Below are positions 39,688 to 47,708 of a stretch of DNA of 64,000 nt, one piece after another (the first letter of the stretch is position 1; each line of letters starts with the position of its first letter). Origin of the DNA: Rhizobium sp. R634. Lineage in GTDB: Bacteria; Pseudomonadota; Alphaproteobacteria; Rhizobiales; Rhizobiaceae. Both the position numbers and the translations under genes were made by a program. Under the pieces are notes generated by a model, which was not told the origin of the DNA, did not search any database, and saw nothing but the letters and a program-made list of their open reading frames with translations. The stretch spans positions 124,001 through 188,000 of the forward strand of contig NZ_LOKW01000002.1 in NCBI RefSeq assembly GCF_002211305.1. Reading direction: 5' to 3'.

Positions 39688-40090
39688 GGCGTTCTCACGG
39701 CTATCGATGAAATAAAGGCCTGCAACAACAGAGATAAAGGGAAAGCAAAACCCTGGATTGATCAAGATCTACTTGATCGAGAAGGGCGAGTGCGAGCGAT
39801 AAATCGAGCGGGAAGGAGATCCACTCGTCTGGTGATGGGATCAGGTTTTAGAGTCCAGCGCCTGCCAATTACGGCAAAAAAGTGGCCTCTGCTTCTGGAT
39901 ATCTCGCCGATGTCAGCTAGATGACAGGTTGTTGTGGTGGCTTTGGCTACTTCTTCTCCGTGGAGGCGGAGAGCTGAAGCCTTGGGAGGAATTTCGCTCG
40001 TCACTCAGGACAATCGTGTCCATTGGCCGGCCATCCCTTCCGATTCCCAGAGAACAACAGGCGGTTACTCAGCCGCCCACGGAGGACATC
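39688..40090. promoter_or_regulatory. Divergent control region of beta-helix gene and tctCBA
   Basis: This 403-base gap contains two inverted repeats that look like operators: GATCAAG-N5-CTTGATC at 39760-39778 and TGTCA-N6-TGACA at 39911-39926, the second about 165 bases before the tctC start. An 80-codon minus-strand frame (39762-40004) has no ribosome binding site and I do not call it. Binding by the TctD-type regulator is a testable guess only. Confidence 0.4.
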
Positions 40091-41035
40091 GTGAAGCATA
40101 CGTTCATTGCAACCCTTTTCGCAGCCGCCATCGCGCTGCCGGCCTATGCGGCCGACTACACCATCATAGCCCCGGCCGCTCCCGGCGGCGGCTGGGACCA
40201 GACGGCCCGTTCGCTCCAGGCTGCGCTGCAGCAGGAGAAGATCTCCGGCAACGTTCAGGTCCAGAACGTTCCCGGCGCCGGCGGCACCATCGGGCTGGCG
40301 CAGTTCAGCAGCCAGGCTGCCGGCAATCCGAATTCGCTGATCGTCGGCGGCTATGTCATGGTCGGCGCCATCCTCACCAACAAGTCGCCGGTGACGCTCA
40401 AGGATGTCACGCCGATCGCCCGTCTGACCGGCGAATATGAAGCCATCGTCGTTCCCGCCTCGTCCGATATCAAGACCATGGCCGATCTGGTCGCCATGCT
40501 GAAGAAGGATCCGGGTTCGGTTTCCTGGGCTGGCGGCTCGGCTGGCGGCACCGATCACATCGCCGCCGGCCTGATCGCCAAGGCTTCCGGCGTCGACCCG
40601 ACGAAGATCAACTATGTCGCCTTCTCCGGCGGCGGTGAAGCGCTCGCCGCCATTCTCGGCAACCAGGTTACAGCAGGTGTTTCGAGCTACAGCGAGTTCG
40701 AATCGCAGGTGAAGGCAGGTATGCTCCGTCTTCTTGCCGTTTCAAGCGACAAGCGCATCGACGGCGTCGATGCCCCGACCCTGAAGGAAGCCGGCACCGA
40801 TGTCAGCATCCAGAACTGGCGCATGGTCGCCGCGGCCCCAGGCCTGTCGGACGACGAGGTTGCCGCGATCACTGCCGATTTCGAGAAGCTGCACAGCTCG
40901 GCAACCTGGCAGGAAACGCTGAAGACCAAGGGCTGGGCCGACACTTACCTTTCCGGCGACGCCTTCAAGGCGCAGCTCGAGAAGGACGTCTCCGCCACCG
41001 AAGGCATTCTCAAAGAGATCGGACTTGTTCAATGA
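40091..41035 (+). CDS. tctC: Tripartite tricarboxylate transporter binding protein
   Basis: A 314-residue periplasmic receptor of the TctC/Bug family. The GTG start follows GGAGGACATC and opens a signal peptide cleaved after PAYA (about residue 20). The mature start YTIIAPAAPGGGWDQTAR is the family hallmark (carboxylate-binding loop), and NVPGAGGTIGLAQF follows. It delivers a di- or tricarboxylate to TctAB. It overlaps tctB by four bases. The frame is open 54 codons upstream, but without a signal peptide there. Confidence 0.95.
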   Translation: MKHTFIATLFAAAIALPAYAADYTIIAPAAPGGGWDQTARSLQAALQQEKISGNVQVQNVPGAGGTIGLAQFSSQAAGNPNSLIVGGYVMVGAILTNKSPVTLKDVTPIARLTGEYEAIVVPASSDIKTMADLVAMLKKDPGSVSWAGGSAGGTDHIAAGLIAKASGVDPTKINYVAFSGGGEALAAILGNQVTAGVSSYSEFESQVKAGMLRLLAVSSDKRIDGVDAPTLKEAGTDVSIQNWRMVAAAPGLSDDEVAAITADFEKLHSSATWQETLKTKGWADTYLSGDAFKAQLEKDVSATEGILKEIGLVQ

Positions 41036-41523
41036 GCGAGGATAAGACCTCCTCGGCAAGCGAGCGCCGCCCTGATCGGGCGGCGTTCATCATTGCCGTT
41101 TTCCTCTTCGTCATCGCGGGCGTGATGGCCTGGGATGCATCGCATCTGAAGACGATCGCGCAATATGCCCGCGTCGGTCCGGCAACGGTGCCCGAGGTGG
41201 TGGCGTTCGGGCTCTTCTGTCTTGGCATCTGGACCGTCGCCGAAGCCTGGCGCGGGGAGTTTCCGGAACGTGAGACGCAAGAAGTGGCACCCGTCATCTG
41301 GATCGTCGCCGGTCTCGCCTGTCAGATGCTGCTCCTGCGCGTTGCCGGCTTCTCGATCGCGACAGGCGTGCTGTTTGCGCTGACGGCACGCGGCTTCGGC
41401 AAACGCAAGCTGTGGATCTCGCTGCCGATCGGCATCGCTTTCAGCTTCGTCGTCTGGGCGATCTTCTCGCAGCTGCTGCAGCTGACGCTGCCGGCCGGCC
41501 CGCTCGAACGCTTGTTCTTCTGA
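41032..41523 (+). CDS. tctB: Tripartite tricarboxylate transporter small membrane subunit
   Basis: A 163-residue protein with four predicted transmembrane helices (about 18-37, 47-65, 80-110 and 130-150), matching the TctB small membrane component. It partners with TctA in secondary, sodium-coupled uptake in characterised members. The start overlaps the tctC stop (ATGA), and tctA begins 87 bases downstream. Confidence 0.93.
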   Translation: MSEDKTSSASERRPDRAAFIIAVFLFVIAGVMAWDASHLKTIAQYARVGPATVPEVVAFGLFCLGIWTVAEAWRGEFPERETQEVAPVIWIVAGLACQMLLLRVAGFSIATGVLFALTARGFGKRKLWISLPIGIAFSFVVWAIFSQLLQLTLPAGPLERLFF

Positions 41524-41610
41524 CCGCGCGGGACGCGCTGTCAGCTCTTTTGATTTTTCGCGGCGCCCGATTGCGAACGCACGGCCGGGAACGCCGCCTG
41601 GGACACCAAG

Positions 41611-43128
41611 ATGAGCACATTCGAATTCCTATGGCAGGGAATCCTGGTTGCGATGCAGCCGATGAACCTGGTTTACGCGCTGATCGGCGTGACGCTCGGT
41701 ACCGCCGTCGGCGTTTTGCCCGGCATCGGTCCGGCACTCACCGTGGCGCTGCTGCTGCCGGCCACCTACAAGCTCGATCCGGGCGGCTCGCTGATCATGT
41801 TCGCCGGCATCTATTACGGCGGCATGTATGGCGGTTCGACGACGTCGATCCTGCTCAATACGCCGGGGGAAAGCGCCTCGATCGTCACCGCGCTCGAAGG
41901 CAACAAGATGGCGCGCGCCGGACGCGGCGGACCGGCGCTCGCGACGGCGGCAATCGGCTCCTTCGTCGCCGGTCTCATCGCCACGCTCGGGCTCGCCTTC
42001 ATCGCCCCCTATATCGTCAAGCTGGCCCTGGTCTTCGGGCCGCGCGAATATTTCGCGCTGATGGTGCTCGCCTTCGTTACCGTTTCCTCTGCCTTCGGCG
42101 ACTCGGCGCTGCGGGGCCTGACCGCGCTCTTCATCGGTTTCGCGCTTGCCATGGTCGGCATCGACCAGCAGACGGGGCAGGCCAGGCTTTCCTTCGGTAT
42201 CCCCGACTTGCTCGACGGCATCGAGGTGACGACGCTGGCGGTGGCGATGTTCGCGATCGGCGAGACGCTCTATATCGCCGCGCAGGGCAAGCGCGTCGCC
42301 GACCAGGTGGAGGCGGTCAAGGGTTCGCTCTGGATGAACGCGCAGGACTGGGCGCGCTCCTGGAAACCTTGGCTGCGCGGCACCCTGATCGGCTTCCCGA
42401 TCGGCGCGATGCCGGCAGGCGGCGCCGAAATCGGCACCTTCCTGTCCTACTCGACCGAAAAGCGGCTGGCGAAGAACCCGGAAGAGTTCGGCCATGGCGC
42501 GATCGAAGGCGTGGCCGGCCCCGAGGCGGCGAACAACGCGTCCGCCGCCGGCACGCTGGTGCCGCTTCTGACGCTTGGCCTGCCGACGACCGCGACGGCG
42601 GCGATCATGCTCGCCGGCTTCCAGCAATACGGACTGCAGCCGGGGCCGCTGCTGTTTGCCACCAATCCGCAGCTCGTCTGGGGCCTGATCGCCAGCCTGC
42701 TCATCGCCAATGCGATGCTGCTCGTCCTGAACCTGCCGATGATCGGGCTCTGGGTGCGGCTGCTGACCATCCCGAAGCCGTGGCTCTATGCGGGCATCCT
42801 GCTGTTTGCGACGCTCGGAACGATCGGCGCCAACCCCTCGGTGTTCGAGCTCGGCATGCTGCTCGCCTTCGGCCTGCTCGGCTATGTGATGCGGCTCTTC
42901 GGCTATCCGATCGCGCCAGCCGTCGTCGGCCTGATCCTCGGGCCGCTTGCCGAACAGCAGCTGCGCCGCGCGCTGGCGATCAGCCAGGGTGACGTCACGA
43001 CGCTGGTGATGTCTCCGATCGCGGCAGGCCTTCTCATCGTTGCGGCGGCCGCCTTCCTCATTCCGCTGATCCTGCGCATTCGCGGCAGGGGCCAGGTGCT
43101 GTCGCAGCTGGCGGCGAACGAAGACTAG
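41611..43128 (+). CDS. tctA: Tripartite tricarboxylate transporter large membrane subunit
   Basis: A 505-residue polytopic membrane protein. The family signature is present: [17 protein letters not shown] near residue 35 and the mirrored [18 protein letters not shown] in the second half, reflecting an inverted repeat topology. It forms the translocation channel with TctB. Length is standard. The operon ends here and is probably terminated, at the latest, by the hairpin at 43254-43292. Confidence 0.96.
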   Translation: MSTFEFLWQGILVAMQPMNLVYALIGVTLGTAVGVLPGIGPALTVALLLPATYKLDPGGSLIMFAGIYYGGMYGGSTTSILLNTPGESASIVTALEGNKMARAGRGGPALATAAIGSFVAGLIATLGLAFIAPYIVKLALVFGPREYFALMVLAFVTVSSAFGDSALRGLTALFIGFALAMVGIDQQTGQARLSFGIPDLLDGIEVTTLAVAMFAIGETLYIAAQGKRVADQVEAVKGSLWMNAQDWARSWKPWLRGTLIGFPIGAMPAGGAEIGTFLSYSTEKRLAKNPEEFGHGAIEGVAGPEAANNASAAGTLVPLLTLGLPTTATAAIMLAGFQQYGLQPGPLLFATNPQLVWGLIASLLIANAMLLVLNLPMIGLWVRLLTIPKPWLYAGILLFATLGTIGANPSVFELGMLLAFGLLGYVMRLFGYPIAPAVVGLILGPLAEQQLRRALAISQGDVTTLVMSPIAAGLLIVAAAAFLIPLILRIRGRGQVLSQLAANED

Positions 43129-43186
43129 CGTATAGGCCGGCAATCGTACCGGTTGTCGGAAAGGATTATGCGCCCGTTAAAATGAT

Positions 43187-43292
43187 GGGGCGTCCCTAGC
43201 GCGTCCTGCCGGACACGCGGGCGCTTTATAAAAGACGACCTTACCCCTGCCTCGAGGCTGGCCATGGAAACATGCGCCGGCCTCTTCTTTTT
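43187..43292 (+). ncRNA. Candidate small RNA downstream of tctA
   Basis: A promoter-like pair TTGTCG (43153-43158) and GTTAAA (43176-43181), spaced by 17 bases, precedes a roughly 106-base segment with strong secondary structure. GGGGCGTC (43187-43194) can pair with GACG (43234-43237) and CCCC (43244-43247), enclosing an AGCGC/GCGCT hairpin, and the 3' end is an ideal terminator. No open frame fits it. The alternative is that it is only the structured 3' end of the tctCBA message. Class not recognised. Confidence 0.5.
43254..43292 (+). terminator. Rho-independent terminator with GAAA loop
   Basis: Arms GAGGCTGGC-CATG (43254-43266) and CATG-C-GCCGGCCTC (43271-43284) form a 13-bp stem with one G-U pair and one bulged C, capped by a GAAA tetraloop and followed by TTCTTTTT. 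It is a clear terminator, for the candidate RNA and/or tctCBA. Confidence 0.9.
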
Positions 43293-43383
43293 GCATGGCT
43301 GAGGTGAATTTCCGTGCATTGTGAATCCGCATGCGCACTGCCATCTATGAGTGGTCGATCAAAGAGCAAGAGGAAAAAGGACA

Positions 43384-43554
43384 ATGTCCACCATCCGCAA
43401 TTCAATCCATGCAGGCTTCCTGGGCCGCGCGTTTGCCGCCATCAGCGCCGCAAATTCCGTGAGCGCCGCTGTCGAGGCTGGCCGCCGTCCGCGCGCCCGC
43501 GACCTCAAGGAACTTGGCATCGACCCGGCCTCCTTCGGTCAGGTCATCCGCTAA
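43384..43554 (+). CDS. Small basic protein, DUF1127-like C-terminus
   Basis: A 56-residue protein (MSTIRNSIHAG to DPASFGQVIR) preceded by the good ribosome binding site AAAAAGGACA and followed by a terminator 27 bases after the stop. The end, RARDLKELGIDPASF, resembles the C-terminal motif of DUF1127 (YjiS-like) proteins, small arginine-rich proteins that in alphaproteobacteria are linked to RNA and phosphate or stress physiology. The resemblance is by eye; the N-terminal half is not typical. It probably has its own promoter after the strong terminator at 43254. Confidence 0.7.
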   Translation: MSTIRNSIHAGFLGRAFAAISAANSVSAAVEAGRRPRARDLKELGIDPASFGQVIR

Positions 43555-43581
43555 ACCTTTCCAGGCATGCATGAATGAAAC

Positions 43582-43615
43582 AGCCCGCAACCGGTTGGTC
43601 GCGGGCTTTATTTTT
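43582..43615 (+). terminator. Terminator of the 56-residue protein gene
   Basis: Arms AGCCCGCAACC and GGTCGCGGGCT (one mismatch) with a GGTT loop, followed by TTATTTTT. Confidence 0.85.
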
Positions 43616-43635
43616 GTCCGGATGACAGCCGCAGC

Positions 43636-43692
43636 GCTAAAGCCTGTGGCGATCGCAAAACCGTTGAATGGTTTTGCGCGACGCGCTCCGGC
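43636..43692. repeat. RIME-like palindromic element, copy 1
   Basis: CGCAAAACC (43654-43662) and GGTTTTGCG (43670-43678) form a palindrome flanked by CGCTAAAGC upstream and CGCGACGCGCTC downstream. The same layout and flanking words recur at 45656-45760. This matches the general form of rhizobial intergenic mosaic elements; membership is inference. Confidence 0.65.
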
Positions 43693-43701
43693 CGTTCCTC
43701 G

Positions 43702-44793
43702 TCAGGCGTGCAGTTCTTCCCGCCCGCCGGTATGATCTTCCGCCCGTTCCCGCTTGTTGTAGCGGATGGAGGACCAGAGGGAGAGGCCGATCAGGATCGC
43801 GCCGCCGAGGCCGGTGATCACCTCGGGAATGTGCACCAGGGTCTGTGCATACATGATCACCGAGAGGATCAGGATGGCATAGAAGGCGCCATGTTCGAGG
43901 TAGCGGTATTCGGCGAGCGTTCCCTTCTCCACCAGCATGATCGTCATCGAGCGTACATACATGGCGCCGATACCGAGGCCGATGGCGATGACGAACAGGT
44001 TCTGGGTGAGCGCGAAGGCGCCGATGACGCCGTCGAAGGAGAAGCTGGCGTCCAGCACCTCCAGATAGATGAAGGCGCCGAGACCGCCCTTGGCGGCAGC
44101 GCTCATCGTCTGCTGCGAAGCATCGAGCAGTTCACCGACGACCTCGACCGCGAGGAAGGTGAGCAGGCCATAAATGGCGCAATGGACGAAGATGCTGGCT
44201 TCCTCGCCGCCGATCAGCCAGGAGAAAACAAGCATCAGCGCCAGCACGAAGGCGATTTCGATGCCCCTGATGGTCGCCGAGCGCGCCATCACCTTTTCCA
44301 GGCCGCGAAGCCAATGGATTTTCTTCTCGTGGTCGAAGAAGTAGCTGAGGCCGACCATCATCAGGAAGGTGCCGCCGAAGGCCGCGATGGGCAGATGCGC
44401 ATCGTTCATGATGCGGGCATATTCCTCGGGTTCGCGAGCGGCCAGAACCAGAGCGTCCCAGGGGCCGATCCGTGCCGCGATCGCGACGATCGCCAGCGGA
44501 AAGACGATGCGCATGCCGAAGACGGCAATGATGATGCCCCAGGTGAGGAACCGTTTCTGCCAGACCGGCGTCATTTCCTTAAGCTTGTTGGCATTGACGA
44601 TGGCGTTGTCGAAGGAGAGCGAGATCTCCAGCACCGCAAGCACGGTGCAGATGAAGAAGACGGTCGCCATGCCGCCGATCGTGCCGGTGGTCTGCCAACC
44701 GAGCACAGCGCCGAGAATGAGCCCGAGGGCCGTGACGATGAAAGCCCAGCGGAAATAGCCGAGCGAGGACTTATCGGTCTGAGACTGCTTCAT
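43702..44793 (-). CDS. DUF475 / TerC-like integral membrane protein
   Basis: A 363-residue polytopic membrane protein with about nine hydrophobic helices. Two Asp-containing motifs in helices, EISLSFDNAIVNANKL and EVLDASFSFDGVIGAFA, repeat the pattern of the TerC/DUF475 superfamily, in which they are thought to bind a metal ion. Members have been tied to tellurite resistance, metal export or exoenzyme metalation; the role of the DUF475 branch is open. The ATG at 44793 (MKQSQTDK) directly precedes the first helix; the upstream open codons are not family-like. Confidence 0.88.
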   Translation of the reverse strand: MKQSQTDKSSLGYFRWAFIVTALGLILGAVLGWQTTGTIGGMATVFFICTVLAVLEISLSFDNAIVNANKLKEMTPVWQKRFLTWGIIIAVFGMRIVFPLAIVAIAARIGPWDALVLAAREPEEYARIMNDAHLPIAAFGGTFLMMVGLSYFFDHEKKIHWLRGLEKVMARSATIRGIEIAFVLALMLVFSWLIGGEEASIFVHCAIYGLLTFLAVEVVGELLDASQQTMSAAAKGGLGAFIYLEVLDASFSFDGVIGAFALTQNLFVIAIGLGIGAMYVRSMTIMLVEKGTLAEYRYLEHGAFYAILILSVIMYAQTLVHIPEVITGLGGAILIGLSLWSSIRYNKRERAEDHTGGREELHA

Positions 44794-45140
44794 GGCCGCA
44801 CCTCGCGGCCGCAAAGTTTGTTGGAAGAGGTAGAGATAGTGGAAAAACGCAACATACCACAAAGGGCATGCTGACGAGGCATGGTGAGCTTTTTCATCGA
44901 TGAAAAATCCGCCGGCTGAGCTGCAGGCGGTACCGACATCACGAGAGCGCCGTAAAAACTCTCGCCAGAGGGGCCCGGCACCAATGTTCCCCATAGCCGA
45001 TGTCTGGAGGCTGCGGGATAGGCCCTAGGTAATGAACTTCCCAAACCAGTCAAGGCCAATCGCGACATACAGATCGGCAATTTTTTGGGAACCATCCGGC
45101 CCGCCGCCCGTTAGGCCCTGGTTGAGCTTAAAGGAGGCCG
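44794..45140. other. Intergenic region, divergent promoters
   Basis: This 347-base gap separates the DUF475 gene (minus) and the small-gene pair at 45141 (plus). Its right end holds the EcfG-type promoter described separately. I see no credible gene in the rest; the open frames here lack ribosome binding sites. Confidence 0.5.
45088..45112 (+). promoter_or_regulatory. EcfG-type general stress promoter
   Basis: GGAAC (45088-45092), 16 bases, CGTT (45109-45112): an exact match to the GGAAC-N16/17-CGTT consensus for the alphaproteobacterial general-stress sigma factor EcfG. The predicted start of transcription is about 20-25 bases before the ATG of the gene at 45141. EcfG regulon membership is inference from the motif. 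Confidence 0.75.
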
Positions 45141-45359
45141 ATGATGCACACTTCGACCCATATCCCCGACAAACGCACGGAAGCGTCCGACCGCATGAAG
45201 CGGGCAAGGCCGAACCGCATGCAGAAGGCGCAGGTGCTGCCGCCGCATCATGTCGACCTGACCCTGACGCCGGGCGTCATCCACGACATTCATGTCCCGG
45301 CCCATGTCACCGGCGCGGACCTCTCCAAGGGCGGTCCTGATATCAAAAGCAAGAAATGA
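45141..45359 (+). CDS. Small hypothetical protein, likely stress-induced
   Basis: A 72-residue hydrophilic, His- and Lys-rich protein (MMHTSTHIPDKR to GGPDIKSKK). The perfect Shine-Dalgarno AAGGAGG lies four bases before the ATG, with a second ATG following immediately. I do not recognise a domain; the composition suggests an intrinsically disordered, charged protein. It is the first gene behind the EcfG-type promoter and overlaps the next small gene by four bases. Confidence 0.78.
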   Translation: MMHTSTHIPDKRTEASDRMKRARPNRMQKAQVLPPHHVDLTLTPGVIHDIHVPAHVTGADLSKGGPDIKSKK

Positions 45360-45598
45360 ATGGTTTTCCGGAATCTCTTCGGCACTTCGGCGGTAATTTG
45401 GAACAGGATGAGAAGCCTATGAGTGTGAACTTTGTGCCCCGCGATATTTTCATCAGGCACGAGAATGAATGGAAGGCCGTCCGCGAGGCGGCCGACGAGC
45501 GCATCGATATCGGCAAGCGCCAGAAGCCGCTGACGGCGCCCATCATTCGTTCGGCATCGGGCGGGAAAAACGATCCTTCAACCGTACGGTCCGAATGA
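45356..45598 (+). CDS. Small hypothetical protein, second gene of stress pair
   Basis: An 80-residue protein if it begins at the ATG overlapping the preceding stop (ATGA). An alternative start at 45419 (MSVNFVPRD, 59 residues) has AGGATGAGAAG just upstream and may be the real one; the C-terminal 60 residues (IFIRHENEWKAVREAADERI) look the most protein-like. No known domain is recognised. It ends 26 bases before a strong terminator, giving a two-gene unit behind the stress promoter. Confidence 0.65.
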   Translation: MNGFPESLRHFGGNLEQDEKPMSVNFVPRDIFIRHENEWKAVREAADERIDIGKRQKPLTAPIIRSASGGKNDPSTVRSE

Positions 45599-45624
45599 CG
45601 AGCAGATCAGTCTAACCGCATGAT

Positions 45625-45655
45625 CGCCCGGCATGATGCCGGGCGTTTGCTTTTC
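45625..45655 (+). terminator. Terminator of the small-gene pair
   Basis: A perfect inverted repeat CGCCCGGCA / TGCCGGGCG (arms 45625-45633 and 45637-45645) with a three-base loop is followed by TTTGCTTTT. Confidence 0.85.
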
Positions 45656-45760
45656 TAAAGCACGTCGCGATCTTTCAGATTCGCTCCCCGTGCTTTAGGC
45701 CTTTATTTTCTCGCGTGCCGTTATCGCAAAACCGCGCACACTTTTGCGCGACACGCTCTA
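45656..45760. repeat. RIME-like palindromic element, copy 2
   Basis: The element contains a perfect 9-bp inverted repeat TAAAGCACG / CGTGCTTTA (45656-45664, 45689-45697) and a second palindrome CGCAAAA / TTTTGCG (45725-45731, 45742-45748), followed by CGACACGCTC. The second half matches copy 1 at 43636-43692 in layout and words. It abuts the 3' end of the MgtC-like gene. Confidence 0.7.
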
Positions 45761-46270
45761 TTGTCGCCCGTCCCGATCGACGCGCTGCCCGGAATTATAG
45801 CCGAGCCACTGTTCGAGCTTACCGAAGGCGAAGAGGACGCAAATGGCGGCAAGCGTCGTGAAGAAGGCGACCGGCCAGTAGCCGAAGCCCATGGCAAGGC
45901 CGATCGCGCCGGAGAGCCACATGCCGGCACCCGTCGTCAGCCCGTGGATCCGGCCCCTTGCAAAGACGATCATGCCGGCAGCCAGGAAAGCGACGCCAGC
46001 CGTCACGGCTTCGATGACGCGCAGTGGATCGATGCGAACCTGCTGGACATCGGCAAATCCCGGCATATGCACGGCCTCGATCGAGATGATGGCGAAGAGG
46101 GCGGCGGCAAGGCTGATCAGAATATGCGTGCGGAAGCCGGCAGGGCGGTCGCGCGCTTCGCGTTCGAAGCCGATGAGGCCGCCGAAGACGACGGCGCCGA
46201 GCAGACGGGCAAAGATGACAGGATAGTGGATGCGCGATGCCGGTATCATGTCGGCGATAATGAGATCCAT
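45758..46270 (-). CDS. MgtC/SapB-family membrane protein
   Basis: A 170-residue protein with four or five hydrophobic helices and the MgtC signature (ARLLGAVVFGGLIGFERE, then RPAGFRTHILISLAAALFAI). MgtC-type proteins inhibit or modulate ATP synthase and are linked to magnesium starvation and intracellular survival in pathogens; the short, domain-only form here is common in environmental bacteria, and its role is not certain. The C-terminal ACT-like extension of enterobacterial MgtC is absent. It is divergent from the gene at 46491. Confidence 0.88.
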   Translation of the reverse strand: MDLIIADMIPASRIHYPVIFARLLGAVVFGGLIGFEREARDRPAGFRTHILISLAAALFAIISIEAVHMPGFADVQQVRIDPLRVIEAVTAGVAFLAAGMIVFARGRIHGLTTGAGMWLSGAIGLAMGFGYWPVAFFTTLAAICVLFAFGKLEQWLGYNSGQRVDRDGRQ

Positions 46271-46490
46271 GGAAATTTCCTCGGGGCATATCGGATTTTC
46301 GCTGGCTAACGTCTGAACGCGGGATTTGTTCGGCTTTTCCCCGCCAGCGTTTCCACTTCTGCGCCGACGTCTGCGATCCAGCCCGGCTGTTCGAGGCAGC
46401 GATCGGTGGAGGAGGCGTCATCCTTTCGCCGCGCCAACCTTTCGGAAAGGATTGGGCGGCGATAATCCCGGCCTCACGGGATTCGGACAG

Positions 46491-47210
46491 ATGGCCAAGA
46501 CAGCAACACGCGGCCGCCGCAAGGCGCCGGCGAGAGGAAAGAGCAAGGCACGCAGCGGCGGTGGCGGGCTGTTGCCCTGGACGGTGATCGGCATTGCCGC
46601 GATTGCCGGCATTGCCGCCTATGACAATTGGAAGAGCATCAAGCCGATGCTCGCCAAAGAGCCGGCTGCTGCGATACGCGAAATCACGGACGCGAAGCCC
46701 GCCGTCAGGAAGGATGTGCCGCCGAAGCAGGTGGCGCTCGCCGCGCCGGCACCGAAAGCGGCACCTCCGCCCGCTCAGCCGTTGCCGCCGGCAGCCATTC
46801 CTACGCCGACCGCCCAGCCGGTAAAGGCGACGCCGTCCACTCCTTCTCTCGGGGCCTCGGAAACCGGGACGGCCGCCTTCGGCTATTGCGGACAGGGCGC
46901 GCACATCAACTGCGTCGGCGACGGCGGCGTCTTCTGGTATAAGGGCGAAAAGATCGTGATCGCAGACATGGCAAGTCCGATCGTCGACCGGGCGCGCTGC
47001 GATGACGAGCGAAGGGTGGCCTTTGCTGCCAAGGCGCGTCTGCTGGCGCTTTTGAACGCCGGACCCTTCAGCATGAATGCGGCGGGTAAGACCGATTCAT
47101 CAGGGGCGCCGCGCGTCATCTCGCGCGACGGGCGCTCCTTCGGGGCGCAGCTGATCAACGAGGGCTTGGCGCGCAAGCCCGGAACCGCCGGCGGCGCATG
47201 GTGCGCCTGA
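46491..47210 (+). CDS. Membrane-anchored SNase-fold protein, probably inactive
   Basis: A 239-residue protein: basic cytoplasmic tail (1-25), one transmembrane helix (about 28-44), a Pro/Ala-rich linker (about 70-125) and a C-terminal staphylococcal-nuclease-like domain (about 138-230). The motif FWYKGEKIVIADMASPIV aligns with the nuclease core, but the Arg normally following the GEKI strand (nuclease Arg35) is Val and the DxPE acidic pair is ASPI, so catalytic Asp40 and Glu43 equivalents are missing. A Cys-rich flank (Cys133, 141, 170, 238) suggests disulfides. I infer a binding rather than nuclease role. The ATG was chosen because it precedes the basic tail and helix. Confidence 0.8.
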   Translation: MAKTATRGRRKAPARGKSKARSGGGGLLPWTVIGIAAIAGIAAYDNWKSIKPMLAKEPAAAIREITDAKPAVRKDVPPKQVALAAPAPKAAPPPAQPLPPAAIPTPTAQPVKATPSTPSLGASETGTAAFGYCGQGAHINCVGDGGVFWYKGEKIVIADMASPIVDRARCDDERRVAFAAKARLLALLNAGPFSMNAAGKTDSSGAPRVISRDGRSFGAQLINEGLARKPGTAGGAWCA

Positions 47211-47216
47211 CGGCGA

Positions 47217-47708
47217 CTACTTGCCTTTTTTGACCAGCTTGCCGCCGGTGCGGAAGCTGCCGGCGAAAGAGGAATCCTTGCTTTCGGCGGTGCATTCGAT
47301 CGCGATCGGCTTGCCGGCATAGGGATTGCCAAAGGTGCAGAAGCCGGCGACCTTGACCTGGCCCGTCATCTTGTTGCCGACACCTGTCGTGACGAGGCTG
47401 AGCGGCAGGCGGGCATTGCCGTTGGAGGCGGGCTTGATGCCGCTGCCATCGCCCTGGAAGCCGAGCGCCTTGCCGTCCGAGGTGAAGATGAATGTCACCG
47501 AGCCGTTGACCAGGGTGACGCTGGCAAGTTCGTTCTTGCAGCCCTTGGTCGCGTCGAACTTGGCGACGACAAGCTTGGCGCATTTGCCGGAAAGCGTGAT
47601 GACGCCGGGCGCACCCGGAAAGGTCTCGGCAGGAGAAGCTGGTGCTGCAAAGGCCGGTACGGCGAAGGCGGAAAATATTGCGGCGGCGGCAAGCGCGGAT
47701 AATTTCAT
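47217..47708 (-). CDS. Secreted hypothetical protein with four cysteines
   Basis: A 163-residue exported protein. MKLSALAAAAIFSAFAVPAFA is a clear signal peptide; the mature part has Cys43, 57, 124 and 139, likely two disulfides, and a basic C-terminus (KLVKKGK). No domain is recognised. Its stop lies six bases after the convergent SNase-fold gene. A decayed partial copy lies on the other side of the porin gene (49583-49745). Confidence 0.82.
   Translation of the reverse strand: MKLSALAAAAIFSAFAVPAFAAPASPAETFPGAPGVITLSGKCAKLVVAKFDATKGCKNELASVTLVNGSVTFIFTSDGKALGFQGDGSGIKPASNGNARLPLSLVTTGVGNKMTGQVKVAGFCTFGNPYAGKPIAIECTAESKDSSFAGSFRTGGKLVKKGK

Noticed and set aside
39762..40004. An 80-codon minus-strand frame before the beta-helix gene
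   Set aside because: No ribosome binding site, no conserved motif, and it crosses the divergent control region.
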